Program-made: the position numbers and the translations under genes
Notes under the pieces: generated by a model
Database searches by the model: none
What the model was told of the DNA's origin: nothing
The model's input: only the letters and a program-made list of their open reading frames with translations
In this document: positions 1 to 11,552 of the stretch, piece after piece
Position numbering within the stretch: position 1 is the first letter of the stretch
Layout: every line of letters begins with the position of its first letter
Source: Cristatella mucedo
Lineage: Eukaryota; Bryozoa; Phylactolaemata; Cristatellidae
Length of the DNA stretch: 64,000 nt
Reading direction: 5' to 3'
Assembly: GCA_009760855.2 (NCBI GenBank)
Contig: WPIO01000143.1
Coordinates: forward strand, 409,001 to 473,000

Positions 1-156
1 CGGCTTATGCGAGTTGCGTGCTTGCGCGTTTCGCGTTGCCAGTGCAGCCAATGTTAGCGAGCTCTCGATATGAGCGTTCGAGGGCGTAGGCAAACGAAAC
101 AAGGTCTAAAACTCTTAAGACAGTGTATTCGGTGGGTCTGTTAGTAGAGCGCTAGA

Positions 157-432
157 TGTGAACGATAGTCTCTGTCTGTCTATCTCTCTCTCTGTCACTG
201 TCACTCAGTCTGTCCGTCTCTCTCTCCGTAGCTGTCTCTCTATCTCTCTTTCTTTCTGTCTTTCCATCTATCCGTCTCTCTATCTCTCTGTGTCTCTTGA
301 TCACTCCGTCTCTCTCTTTGTCTCTCTGTCTGTCTGTCAGTCTCCCGCTCTCTATGTGACTCTGTCTGTCAGTCTCTCCCTCTCTATGTGACTCTCTGTC
401 TGTCTGTCTGTCTGTCTCTGTCTCTCTCTCTC
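157..432. repeat. TCTG/TCTC microsatellite
   Basis: Impure tract of TCTC and TCTG units with scattered interruptions. It generates a serine/leucine-rich open frame that is an artefact of the repeat. Confidence 0.9.
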
Positions 433-529
433 ACTTGATTAGATTGTCGATGACTGGCGAAGTCATCGATGCGTTCCATGAGAGTTTCTCTTCATCAGAT
501 GCTACGAGCTCTTCGCAAAGGAGTAAGAT

Positions 530-1620
530 CTCGATGCTTTTAAAAGCCTGGATTGATTCAGAGGTCCTTGCGAAATATCATTCAATCTACCTCCCTCCTG
601 CTTAGCTAATGATTCCCTTAAAAAATTGTCGCTAAGCAGCTTGTAGAGTAGTGTCACTGGCCTGCCCTGGCTCAATCTCTCATCTGCAATTGACGTTGTC
701 GATCACGAAATCCTGCTTGAACGATTGAGAACAATGATTGGTCTAACAAACAGAGCACCTACGTAGTTCGAATCGTTCTTGTCCGATCGTCTTCAATCCC
801 TGTCGTTTGGCGGTCACGTCTTATCAAGCAGACCAGTCACCTACGGCATTCCGCAATCGGTTTCCGCAAACTTTATTCCGTTATTGGTCCTTCGCTATCC
901 TTCGTTTATATCAAGCCTCTCGGAAAAAGGTTTTACGGGTCCATTGAGGTCTCGGCTGTCATTTCTACCTGACGATACGCGGCTGTATTTGTATTTGCCA
1001 CTTAAACCACCGGAGTCCGCTGCTGCAGTGACTGACACACTGAATGCTTGCGCTGAACACATATGATTCCGGATGTCAGCCTATTTCCTTAAACTAAACA
1101 ATGAATGAAACAATCAAACTCTTATTAACGGAACACCACGCGTGCAGCTGGACAGGGATACTTCACTTTTCTATTAGGTGACACTGTGGTGCGACGACAG
1201 TCGTTATATGGTAGGAATGTAAGTGTCCTACTTGATAGATGCTTACAGCTTGAAAGCTTCGTTAGGAATAGCCCTGCCACAGCTAGCGATCGTGTTCGAT
1301 CCCTGTCTAAGATTAAGGACTGTATAACTCGGTGCTTGCTACAAATCGTACTAGCTCGCTGGTTCTGTGTATGCTGGGCTACTGTGACTTAGCTTTGACT
1401 GGGCAACCAACAAAGCCACTCTGCCTATGCAGGTGTTGATGGTTAATACGGCTGCAAGACCGGCATGCAATTCCAGAGGTTCAGCCACGTGTCTCATTTC
1501 CAGAAGAAGCTACGCTGGCTCTCGGCTCCGGATTGCCAGCGCTGGAGCAACATCCGGAGGTTTTTATTCATCTTGTTTTATCAATGACCTCCTAAAACAG
1601 CAGAGCATAACCTGAGGTCC
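530..1620 (+). pseudogene. Heavily decayed non-LTR reverse transcriptase (LINE)
   Basis: Scattered plus-strand fragments follow the order of a CR1/L2-type reverse transcriptase. Near 680-760 is a remnant of the AFD...DHEILLERL segment. Near 840-870 GIPQSV stands where intact copies have GVPQGS. Near 970-1,000 LPDDTRLYL replaces the YADD active site, followed by a KLNN remnant. Stops and frameshifts interrupt every part, and the divergence is much greater than in the LINEs further right, so this is an older copy or a different subfamily. Edges are approximate. Confidence 0.6.
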
Positions 1621-2364
1621 ACGGGTTGGTGAGTGAGCTCACTTGGCGTGGAGGGTCAGAGAAGGTCGACATTCCTATTCGCTGCATTTTATGATACCAG
1701 TTTAGATCTTCTTGTCAATAAATTCTAGATGCTATGCTTGTATTTTTAGCCGCTGGAGAAAACTAGTGAAACTTCAGGGTTGGCGCGGAATACTGCCGAT
1801 GTACAAGATTCGACAACGTGCAGTCGTAATCATCAGCCGCATTTTACTCCCTTAAGAGTTTCACATCGAAAAAAAATTAGGGCCTAGCGTCCGAAAAATC
1901 ACTCAAAATACTGAACTTGCATGCTGTTTCTGTCTTTTGCTGGACACACGTTGCAAATACTCTACTAAGTTTCGGCCCACGACGAGTAACCAGAAAAGGT
2001 TTACACGATTATACTGTAAGTTGTGCCTGCACCGGAAGTAGCCTTTCGACAACGATATTCCGAGCGTCAGCCAAATTTAAGTCCTAGGTAGATCAAAAAA
2101 TCATATCTAAAAACCATGGATTCAGTGTAGACTTTAATATCAACCAGATTTGCTTTTTCTTGGCCTTTCTTTTATCGCCGAACTGTTGGTTTCTGAAAGC
2201 CGCCATCTTTCTTGCATGTCAAGGTTATTTCGCATGGAAACATGGCCGGCGGAGGATAACCAGTGAGCATAACATCCGGTGGAGCTGGCTCCTAAAAGCA
2301 CGGCTAGCGAGTCGTACAAGGTGCTCCAACACAAGTAGATATGACGACGGTGATACAAATAATA
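1621..2364. other. No recognisable feature
   Basis: Nothing supportable was found. Short open frames on both strands lack any motif, and no terminal repeats or tRNA-like boxes are visible. Confidence 0.5.
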
Positions 2365-2645
2365 ATACCGATAATAATAAAACATTTTGTATCGGCCCCA
2401 GAGAACTGAATCTCTTTATATGCACTTGAAATGTGCTATAAAGGAGGCGCGACTGTGTAGTTAGTTAATAATAATAATAATACATTTGATATGGTGCCCT
2501 TGGAGAACTCAATTTCTTTTTAGGCACTTTATATTCGCTGTTAAGGAAGCACGATCGAATGGTTAATGGTAGCATGCCTAATGACAACAAGCATTACATG
2601 GTTAGGGGTGACACGCACAGGGTCAGCATACAAGTAAGGCTAGTG
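2365..2645 (-). mobile_element. Two LINE 3'-tail fragments
   Basis: Two successive minus-strand copies of the CR1/L2-type 3' end that occurs throughout this window. Each has an (AAT)n tract, then the complement of the conserved AGAGATTAAGTTCTCT tail hairpin, at about 2,365-2,445 and 2,466-2,645. The second also retains the block upstream of the tail that includes GGTTAGGGGTGACA. No coding sequence remains. Confidence 0.75.
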
Positions 2646-4020
2646 GAAGAATAGTTGGTGATAATCTGCGCGGCGGCGTGAACATAGTAGCAGGATACGG
2701 CGGCTTTCAAGGACGTCCGCTACATTGGTGTGAACTTCGAGTCCTTGCGCAGAGCCGTTTTTCAACAGCCGCAGAGGGCCACTTCTGCACAGCAGCATAA
2801 GCGATCGCGTACATCTTTCCGCACGACTCGAAGGCCCGAGCACTGCTGGCCAACGAACGATTACTTTTAAGCGGGCATTAATCTCGTCGTCCACTCACTC
2901 TAAACGATAAATGATAACGAATTCGGTTCCTAATCGTTATCATTCAGTGAGCACGTCCAATCTCGAGCACTGTCACAACAGACCGACGCAGCTAGAGGGG
3001 CGCGTTCTTACACGCCCCCCTCCTTACATTAAGTACGTTCCTTACATTCTTCGGCTGCGAGAGGGCAGAGGGCAGAGGGCAGAGGGCAGAGAGCTTGCAC
3101 GGTAGCTTGCATGTTAGCTCCGGCGTATTTTTTATATTATATTATATTATATTTATATTTTGTATCATATTCATAGTGTATTTATCTTTTCATTTCACTT
3201 TCTCATACATGTTAGGCTCTGGCGTAGTTCGCGGCCGCCGATGCTTCTCAAGGAGGAGCTGGCTTCCACGCGCCGATGCGAAGGCGCCTGAGACGCTGCT
3301 GACGGCCCGGAGCTCCTGGCAGCGTCTCAGCAGCAGTGACCCAGACTTTTTTTCAACCTGATGTGCTCACTTCGACAGCCCGTCACGGAAAGGACAGACA
3401 GGAGTCACGATGCGTCGATTCAGCAAATGTCTAAGCTCAGCATCTTCCCATCAGTGCTCGACGACGTATCGAAGCGCAGAGAAGTATTGAGTCGATGAAT
3501 TAAGTCAACTGCGAAGCGGAGCATGAAGTGTATAGCAGTAAGTGCTTATGAATTTAGAATTAGGTATTTATAAGTTATGAATAAAGTATTAAGTACTGCA
3601 AAGTGAAGCATGAAGTCTCTCAGGTTTCCGGCTTTCGAGAAACGCCGATTCGGCTGCCGTATCAGGGTCGAAGCCAACGGACTTTTTTTTTAACCGAATT
3701 TTAGAAATGCTATGTAGCTGAAAGTAGGCAGCAAGTTGGAGCCCTTGCGTCGAGCGCTTTTCGTTCGTCGACTGGCAGCCGTCACGATCTGCACGGCATC
3801 AGCAACAGCTCGCAGCTGGAAGCCCAAAGGATGGCGGAAGTAGCCTCTCTTTGAGTAGCCTCTCTTTGAGTCTCTCTGTCTCGCTGAGTGGCTTTTCCTT
3901 TTCCTCGGGCTTTTCTTCCTTCCTTCCTTCCTTCCTTCCTTCCTACTCGGAACCCTGACCGCAGATTATGCAATAAGGATCGATTGCAGCAATGCAAGGC
4001 GGTCACTAGTGAGCTCGTCC
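2646..4020. other. No gene; small tandem repeats
   Basis: No coding exon is supportable. The stretch holds a short tandem array of AGGGCAG at about 3,061-3,092, an AT-rich TATTATAT run at 3,125-3,165, a doubled TAGCCTCTCTTTGAG at 3,841-3,871, and a (TTCC)n run at about 3,914-3,945. Confidence 0.55.
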
Positions 4021-4235
4021 TGAAGTTCGTGTAATAATAATAATAATAATAATAATATTGCACTTGATAAAGCGCCCTCAGAGAGCTTAATCTCTTTCTA
4101 GGCGCTTTACATTTGCTCCAAAGTGATATGCAATAGAATAGTAAGTGAAATCATGCTTGAAAAACAAACAAAGTGAATAATATGGTTAGGGGTGACATGC
4201 ACAGGGTCAGCATGCAAATGTGGTTAGTGGCAGCA
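4021..4235 (-). mobile_element. LINE 3' tail, inverted
   Basis: Minus-strand LINE 3' end: (AAT)n at 4,031-4,056, the conserved tail hairpin, then GGTTAGGGGTGACATGCACAG. It abuts a plus-strand LINE that starts at about 4,236, giving a head-to-head arrangement that recurs at 17,845-18,180. Confidence 0.8.
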
Positions 4236-5995
4236 TGCATGTCCCAAACAAAGAACACAACGAGTCCTTTGGACCCTATTCCCACTGTCCAGCTTCTACG
4301 ATGCATTGATTGGCTGCTGCTATGCATAACTAACATCATTAATACGTCATTAGCCTCAGGCCATGTCCAAGTACCTCTAAGAGGCTGCAGTCACTCAAGA
4401 AAGCGACACCAGACCAGTAGAGATTGCCAAATGTCCGCACAGTCTCACTTCTACCGTTCCAATAAAAGACACTGGAGCGAGTCGTGGCAGACCATCTGAA
4501 CTCACATATTGAAACTTCAAACCTTGCTAATGAGTTCCAGTCTGATTTTAAGAGCTAATCACTCCACAGTGTTAGCATTGCTCCGGGTGTACAACGACCT
4601 ACGTTGGAATGCAGACATGGGTAGAGTATCTCTGCTTGTTTTGCTCGATCTTTCGACAGCTTTTGATACTATCAATCACCAAGTCCTTCCTGACCGCCTC
4701 TCATCACGCCTGGGTATTACTGGTGCCGCATTGCAATGGTTCAGGTCCTGTCTCAATGGGAGACTCCAAAGTATTGATGTGGATGGACAAAGATCATCTG
4801 AGGAATCTCTGAAATATGGGGTACCTCAGGGCTCCGTGCTTGGTCCTGTTCTTTTCACGGTTTATACTCTTCATTTTGCCGGTGTGATTGCCAAGCACAA
4901 TGTAGGCTTTCACTTATATGCGGATGACACTCGATTGCACCTTTGCTTTGATCCCTGTCAGCCCTCAAGCACGTCGAATTCTCTTAACTCCCTTGCTGCA
5001 TGTATTGATAACATCCGCACATGGATGACTGCAAATTTTCTTAAATTGAATGATAATGATACACACTTACTAGTTATGGGCAAACCGAATGTTCTTCAGA
5101 AATTGGAAAGGCTAACGCTCAAAATCGGCTTTGCCAGAATATCTCCTGGTGACTCTGTACGAAATCTATGTGTCATGTGCCAAAGTGACCTTTCGTTAGA
5201 CGACCACATCAATTCCACAGTCAAGTCTGCTTACTTTCAGCCATATAACACTGCTAAAATTAGGGCTTGTTTAGATAAGGATACCACCTTTAAGTTGGTC
5301 CATGCATTTGTGACATCCCGTCTTGACTTCTGTACCTCACTGCTTGCTGGCCTACCGGCATGTGCACTCAGGCGCTTACAGCTGGTGCACAACTTAGAAG
5401 CTATGCTTGTCTGTCGTGAGAGTCGCAGTTGCCACGTCACACCACTTCTCGCCCACCTGCACTGGCTCCCAGTCAAGAACGCTCCAAGCCAAGAACTTCA
5501 GGTTTTGTCACTCACTTTTAGGTCCCTTCATTCTTTGGCTCCAGCTTACGTATCAGATCTACTCCCCTACCAGGCTAAGCATCGTGCCACCCGCATTGAG
5601 GAATTTAATTGTTTACCTATACCTCGTACAAAACCTCAAATCCTTTGGAGACTGTGCCTTTAGTTCGTTTGCTCCCAAAGCCTGGAACTCCCTCCCGACT
5701 TGTGTCACGACATCCCCCGACTTGATCATATTTAAAAAGAACTTAAAAAGTCACCTATTTATCACGGCATTTAGTGGGTCCCTGCGATTCGACCCTAATG
5801 TGCTTATGGGTGCTGACACTGCATGCTGCCACTAACCATACTTGCATGCCACCCCTAACTATGTTATTCTCGTTGTTTATTGAGCATGCTGCCACTATAC
5901 ATTCGATCGTGTTTCTTTTACAGCGAATGTAAACCGCCTAGAAAGAGACTGAGTTCTCTGAGGGCGCTTTATCAGGTTTATTATTATAGTTATTA
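4236..5995 (+). mobile_element. 5'-truncated CR1/L2-type LINE copy
   Basis: Non-LTR retrotransposon copy. The longest reverse-transcriptase frame is 4,509-5,663 (384 codons), then a frameshift with the C-terminal block continuing to 5,835. Visible motifs in order are FDTINHQVL, GVPQGSVLGP, YADDTRL (catalytic YADD at about 4,917) and a C-terminal SFAPKAWNSLP block. The 3' UTR ends in the tail hairpin and an ATT-type repeat at about 5,995. Upstream of 4,509 the frame is broken by stops and indels, and the endonuclease domain is missing, so it cannot move. The usual HWLPVK block is partly corrupted. Confidence 0.9.
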
Positions 5996-7039
5996 TTGAA
6001 CATTCGATTCAGAATTATTAAAAATCCGCCCGCCCTTAACCTCAAGGGCCCTTCAGAATCTGACCGATTCGGCATCCGCTGTGACAGAGCGACAGTCTTG
6101 AGGGTCTGACGTCTCGATCGTTCGCGACCGCCCTCGCATTAACTAATCCGACGGCGGGACGGCTTGGCGCGTGACAGCTTGGCTCGTGGCCAGGTGGTCC
6201 GCTGTGCCGCGCGTGCGTGTCAGCGCGCTCGGCGCCTGGTACCGCTCAGCAGCAGCAGCCGCCTATTTGTATGCAAATTGGCCGCTCTTGCCTATTGACG
6301 CGCGCCCACTCCAGCCGCAGCGGAATTTCCCGAAGGCCCGACGTCGCCAACTGGCACAGCGGCGCGACTCCCCCCCTCCCAGTCTCTTCTCAAATCGTAG
6401 GAGGGCGAACGCGACGCCGCAGCTCGCTCCGGCGTATCGCGTGACGTCGCCCGCCGGGCAGTCCGCCGATGGCTCAAGCTGCAGCTGGCAGAGCTCATAA
6501 CTAAGCGTGCGACCGGCTGCTGCTGCCGCTGCTGCCGCCGCCGCTGCCGCAGCATCGCCCGGCGAATGATTTCACGACAACGGTGGAAATGTGTTACTGC
6601 AGCTTGATGACAATCTACGTACACAAATCTCCGGCCAGATCTTTTCCGTAGCGCTAAACGATCACAAAAGGCCGCCTCAGAGCAAGAGGCACAAAAGCGA
6701 ATGCTGCGCGCCGAAGCGACGACCTCAAGGCGCAGAACGCAAGGGCAGCAGTGGGTGGGGGAATGGGGAGTTGTGCCACGCCCCCTCCCCTACTGCAGCG
6801 GGGCCGTGGTGCTGGCGCCTCGGGGTCTGCACAGGCGCCGGTCAAGGTTCTAGGTAAAAAAAAACTCCAACGAAAGGAGACTCGATCGGAAACCGGTGGC
6901 TGCAGAAATCCTGCGTCGCACCTGGTGCAGGTGCAGCTTCCTGCCAAGCTGCCGACGCAGGCGCCGGTGCGTGTTATAGAGAAATCCCAAATCCTAGGTT
7001 TCATTCCGGATGGGGCTGCCCGCCAGAAATCTCGCACTC
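5996..7039. other. GC-rich stretch without a supportable gene
   Basis: GC content rises over about 6,050-6,950, with alternative open frames on both strands, none with recognisable motifs, splice-consistent structure or coding bias. It could be a CpG-rich regulatory region or an old exon cluster; I cannot tell. Confidence 0.4.
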
Positions 7040-7140
7040 GTTTCACTCGTGCTCGCTCCAGACGTGGAAAACCCATCTGGAAAAACGCAGAAGTAGGATT
7101 TCTCTACAACACGGATCTACATTACTTGAAAAAAGTGACA
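7040..7140 (+). repeat. Polinton left terminal inverted repeat
   Basis: About 100 bases matching, as reverse complement, 32,231-32,331. The best block is GGATTTCTCTACAACACGGA followed by TCTACATTACTTGAAAAAA; identity is roughly three quarters over the whole length. The outer edge is uncertain and the true repeat may start further left. Confidence 0.85.
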
Positions 7141-7171
7141 ACATATAGCGAAGATATCCGAGCAGCGCAAG

Positions 7172-7624
7172 AAGTATGTCAACCAGCTAGACGAAGAAGT
7201 TATGCAATACGATAGCAAAGTAAGGTTAAGCCTAATGAGTTTAACGAAGGTAAGATATGCACTGAAATTTGTAAACATCGTCATATCACTAGGAGTAACG
7301 ATTACCAGCACTTACATCCCATAAGTCCCAGAGTTATCTAACGTTGTTCCTGCATTCGCAGCAGTAACTACAATGTTATCAATTGATGGCGTCTTTGCTG
7401 AAATAGACAAGCGCAAAAGAGCAACTCTAGAAGCAAATGCAAAGTTTATCTCAAAGGTAACCGTTGCTTTGTCTTATGATGTCATAACTAGAGAAGAATT
7501 TGATGATATCATTAAATCACCAGATGAAATAGATGCCACTCAAAAAGTTTGATCCCTGTTTGATTACTTGGAATTCTTCATTGACAAAACTTCTCTTTAT
7601 ATCGTAAAGGAAATATCTAATTAG
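7172..7624 (+). pseudogene. Polinton hypothetical protein with one hydrophobic segment
   Basis: One frame runs from 7,172 to 7,624 with only two internal stops, at about 7,321 and 7,550. It has a charged N-terminus, a hydrophobic stretch near residue 30 (IVISLGVTITST), and an acidic C-terminal part with DVITREEFDD. I do not recognise the family. It lies directly inside the left terminal repeat, so it belongs to the Polinton. Confidence 0.45.
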
Positions 7625-7639
7625 TTGATATGTTATCAC

Positions 7640-8376
7640 CTATCAATTGTATGCTCTCAAACTCCATATCAAACTAAACATCCATGTCCATATCCACCTT
7701 CTTGTTTTTCTACTTTTCTATGGTACTCCGGTTAATTTTGTTTGACTCTTTCTTTTTTATAGCTTTTGCAGGTTCTTCTCCTGTTGTTCTAACAATGTTA
7801 TTATTCAGGTAAACTAAAATCTTAGGTGGATACTCAATTTACTCCTTGTTTCGAGTAGGATCGCCGGAATTCAGACTTTCTAATTATTTTTCATACTGAG
7901 CAATGAAAGCTCTTTCTGCCATCGTTCTATTCACTCTCTCAACTAATGCAGCACTTTTCTTGCTTGTTGCTTCTATCATACGTGTTACATGTCTGTTCAC
8001 TTCTTTGTTGAAATCTCTTTTGAACTTTGATCCAGGATCTGCTGTTACCTTCTTCGGCCATTCTAAAGGACCTTTTGAGTAAATATCATCTAATGCTTGT
8101 TTTACTTCTTTCGATGATTTAGTTTCAAGTGCTCTTGAGTCTTTATACTTACTAGCAACATCAATCGCGCTTAATGCGTATTTATAACCCGAATCAGTTG
8201 GCATTTACAGAATATCTGCTTGATGACTTTCATTAGACACTTCTGTGTCAAAGGAACCACGAGGAATTACTTTCGGCCTCGGCTTGAACACCTGGCTATC
8301 TATGTCTGAATCCGGGTACCATACACTTTCGCCTTTCGTTTTCCTCTCTTTTAAAGTTAAGAAAGACATTCTATAT
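7640..8376 (-). pseudogene. Polinton-type integrase (rve superfamily), broken
   Basis: The integrase inserts the element into host DNA by the DDE mechanism. On the minus strand the open core is 8,204-7,884. Just upstream is the Polinton signature SNESHQADIL, containing the first catalytic Asp, followed by an in-frame stop and then PTDSGYKYALSAIDVASKY. TADPGSKF carries the second Asp and VERVNRT the catalytic Glu, about 32 residues apart. An N-terminal extension with KPRPKVIPRGSF can be followed to about 8,376. Downstream of the stop at 7,884 a C-terminal frame continues for about 60 codons. The position next to the left terminal repeat is usual for Polinton integrases. Confidence 0.85.
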
Positions 8377-8907
8377 GGTGAATGGAAGTATCTTGCAAAG
8401 TTTGTTCAGACACACTATCAGAGGAAGAATACTTGGAAACCAATCATTCAAAGTGTAAAAAAAAATAAAACGAAGACCAAAACTAAAAGATGAATAACGT
8501 TGCGATCTATGCGATCTCGATTCAACTGAAACAGAGAATTTGACTCGGGAATCCTACGAAATTCAACAATCGTTAACTGTGCTGACTGTCACTACACCAG
8601 GAATCAGTTTGCCAAATCAAGGCAAACGAAGATGTATGCCTTTGCAATAAAGCACTTTAAAAAAGGTGTTTGGAAATCTTTAGCCAGCACAAGTGTACAG
8701 CGCATGAAACGACATCGATCGTCGCAAAGTTTTCTCCCCGCTAATCAGAGGAGAACGAAAGGCAAATAAGCTAGAGGAACTTGTAGTATATAACTCACTC
8801 CTCATCCCTACTATTCACGTGAAAACATGGCCGACCAGAAGATTGAATCGTAAACTTCCGATGCTATCAACAAAGTCAGTAGTGTTCTGCTGAAAAAAGT
8901 TGTAACA
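8377..8907. other. Polinton spacer, no recognised gene
   Basis: Short frames only, including a lysine-rich plus-strand frame ending at 8,493 that overlaps the integrase N-terminus antisense. Nothing is recognised. Confidence 0.4.
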
Positions 8908-9660
8908 TTTCAAATTTCGTTTCCAGTGCTTGTTTTTACTGTGTTCATCACGCGCACTTCTCCAGAAACGAGCGCAGAATCGAAAATAGTGCGCAGAGAA
9001 ACACAATTAGAATTGCCAACTACCATCACGCTAAGAATTGCGATTGGAGGAGGCATTGTTTTGTTTGTCCATGAATAACTAGTTGAATTCTTGATAATCG
9101 AGTTCATTGACTTTGGGCTAAACGAGACTTGAATTTTTACTGTTTTTTTAACATAATTCTTAGTTTCGCCATCTGCTGGATTAACAGGATCTGCAACATT
9201 AATTATCGGGTTTTACCTCACGTGTTTAGCGTCATTGTTGCAGGAAATCCGTACATCACGACATCTCGTTTCATCCCTCCATAAGTGACGCAGAAATCAT
9301 CCGGAAGCACAGTAGGAGTAGTGGTAGGTCATCTCCAATAATCAGAAGTAATGGCAACACCATTCATATTCAAGTCACCACTCATCGTATCTCCAGCCTT
9401 ATCGACATAATTGCTAATCTGAGAGATAATAACAGCGTCAGTCGGATTCACTTCAGGCCCCAAATTTGTAGCAGCTATTCCATTGAAATCAATAGTCTCA
9501 CTCCCCGCTACTAAGAAATTGGTGCCAGCATAAGATTTCGTAACTGCATCACTAGCATTTTCAGGATCGGTGAGATTTGTTACACTTTATCCATTTGCTG
9601 AAAGATCGGACATCGAATACTTATTGAATTTCTTAACGTAAGCACTAAGATCTACTTTGA
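8908..9660 (-). pseudogene. Phage-tail-fibre-like protein of the Polinton
   Basis: The minus-strand translation carries the repeat grammar of phage and prophage tail-fibre proteins: a G-D-x-M-x-G-D-L-x-M-N-G block (DKAGDTMSGDLNMNG at about 9,380-9,425), alternating with DPxNxxDAxTKxY blocks (DPENASDAVTKSY near 9,550; DPVNPADGETKNYV near 9,160-9,200). Each block is normally a turn of a trimeric fibre. Stops near 9,590 and between 9,220 and 9,340 break the frame. After the last repeat comes a ~75-residue C-terminal domain ending at 8,908. Such a fibre would be expected to bind the cell surface, but that is inference. A second cluster with the same grammar lies at 25,827-28,320. Confidence 0.7.
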
Positions 9661-9662
9661 AA

Positions 9663-10423
9663 TTAATCTATATAGTTTGCTATTAAAACTTTAGACTTAT
9701 CTAGTACTTCTTTAACTATTGGCAAAATCCTTGCAAATCTACGTGGATCTTCTTCCTCAACTACTCGTTGTAGCGATCGCCTAACGTAATACTTAACATC
9801 AAATCCAGGACTAGTTAATCTGCCATACTTGCTAATCAAGTCAAACTCAAAATCGTAGTACCTTTCGTTCTTAAGCAGATACATAAACAACGGGCATCCA
9901 ATCGGCTTATCTATTTCTGTCTCTATGGGAATCCTCACATTTCCAGCCGCAAGTTAATCTTCAGGAGCATCTTCGTAGTTCAATCCTGGTACCATCATTT
10001 CAAATCCACAGTAAAGGTAGTCGTTTAACCCTAACACATGCAAACCAAGCAGACATCGTGCGTGATACTGCTTTGGAATCACTTCATCTTGTATTTGTCT
10101 ACTCCACAATTATTTAATCTCTACTAAAGTAAGCCCTCCAATTATTCCATCAGGCGAATATCTGTAAACACCATCGAGACTAAAAAAAAATAATTTTCAT
10201 TTCCAAGTTTAGCCCCAAACTTCATTTCAAAGAATTTAGCAGCAATCGGTTCAAAAACTTTGCCAAATAGCATCGGCGAATATATTTTTGTTGAGCTTAT
10301 TGAAATATATTGTTTTAGTTCTCGATTTGCCATCACATCAGTATCATAACTGCATTGATCACCAAATACCATTCCTGCCCCAAGAATAGAATAAACCTCG
10401 GATCCTCCAATGTTCAAACTCAT
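9663..10423 (-). pseudogene. YqaJ-like PD-(D/E)XK nuclease, frameshifted
   Basis: Two minus-strand frames, 10,423-10,142 and 9,938-9,663, plus linking sequence, form one decayed gene. The N-terminal part has FGKVFEPIAAKFFEMKFG, resembling the E-x(n)-A-Y helix of YqaJ/lambda-exonuclease recombinases. After a frameshift at an A-run near 10,185 comes YSPDGIIGG and then LVEIK, which fit the catalytic Asp and Glu-x-Lys of the PD-(D/E)XK fold. Next is IPKQYHARCLLGLHVLG, like the IPxxYxxQ helix of these enzymes. Stops occur after EIK and at about 9,955. The family processes DNA ends for recombination; that a Polinton used it so is inference. Confidence 0.65.
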
Positions 10424-10489
10424 TGCTTTCTTCCATTCCTACGACCCTTGAAAAAATCAAACTTTTCCATCTTATACCAGGTAAAAATT

Positions 10490-11552
10490 TCATTCAGTAT
10501 CTATATTGCCAAAAATACGTGAAACCTTCCTGCAAGTAAATTGACCGCCTTTTCCACTAGATGTCAACTCTGCTGTGTTATCACAGATCGTCATGCAATG
10601 CACCATCATGGTTGTTGCTGGAACAGAAGCTGGAATTAACTCATTGAACTCAATAGTGCTATCAAGTCTAGTAGTGTTCCTGAGCGGCTGATCATTACAT
10701 TGCAAGTCGATGACGTTAATTCAGTGCATAGTCAGCCATTTAGGATAAGCAACACCGACAGGCTCTGCAACCTCCTTCAATCCTAGGAATTATCTCCTGA
10801 ACTGAGTGAAATCTATGTATTCAGTTAAGCACTTTCCATCCTTAAAAATAGCTGCTTCTAGCAAGGCTCGGATGCTGCGAGGAACCACTTGCTAGCACAA
10901 CAAAATTCCTAATGTTACAGTGATTGTAAGTGCAAGGATTCTGTGTGCAGTTGTTATATTTGTTGTAGTTTTGCGCCGCAACAATCAGCCGTCGAATCTT
11001 ATTAATTGTGTTCTGCACTGATAAGGGCTTGTGAATTTTAACCCTTGGTTCAAGCATGACAGTGTTATGTTTTCATATCTCCTCACTATAGTTCAGCTCG
11101 AGTTTCTTTCCCCGATCATCCGAAACCTCTGATAATCCTTTTTCAACACTGAGTGCAGGAGTAACACAAGGAACCATTAGTCGCATCTTAGTCATAACAA
11201 TCTTGACAGTGGTCCACGTGCCATCAGCAGCAGCTCCTACCACTCCACACGTTACCAAACACGTGCTGCTCCACTTGCTCCAGTCATGATAGCAACTCGC
11301 TCATCCCCACCAGCACTATCAACTCTTGGGTTTTCAAACGAAAATGGGATGTTGTAAAGAATTCTATTCATATCAGCACAGAATCCAGGCAATCTAGCCA
11401 GTGGCAGTGAAACGCTAAAGGTTCCATTTGTGTCAATGAGGTTGTTATTAGGCCTATTCCTATACACAAATCCAATGTTTGACACAGATGCCCCAGCAGA
11501 AGCAGGACTAGAAAAATTTCCAATTCCTGTGTGCATATCAATGGAGCTAGAT
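10490..11552 (-). pseudogene. Probable double-jelly-roll major capsid protein, 5' end lost
   Basis: Minus-strand frames overlap in series: ~11,550-11,252, 11,258-11,073, 11,057-10,842 and 10,705-10,490. They resemble the C-terminal half of Polinton capsid proteins: a block with KMRLMVPCVTPALSVEKGL, then RRLIVAAQNYNK followed by YNHCNIRNFVV (compare the PRYVxxAFQ...FDHCNLTN pattern of the family), and a terminal IEFNELIPASVPATTM block. The hAT copy at 11,553 cuts off the N-terminal half. Frameshifts near 11,250 and 10,840 and several stops make it non-functional. The assignment rests on remembered family patterns and should be tested by profile search or structure prediction. Confidence 0.55.

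Noticed and set aside
8245-8493. Lysine-rich 82-codon plus-strand frame
   Set aside because: Overlaps antisense the integrase N-terminal segment, whose motif matches are better. Left as possible but unsupported.
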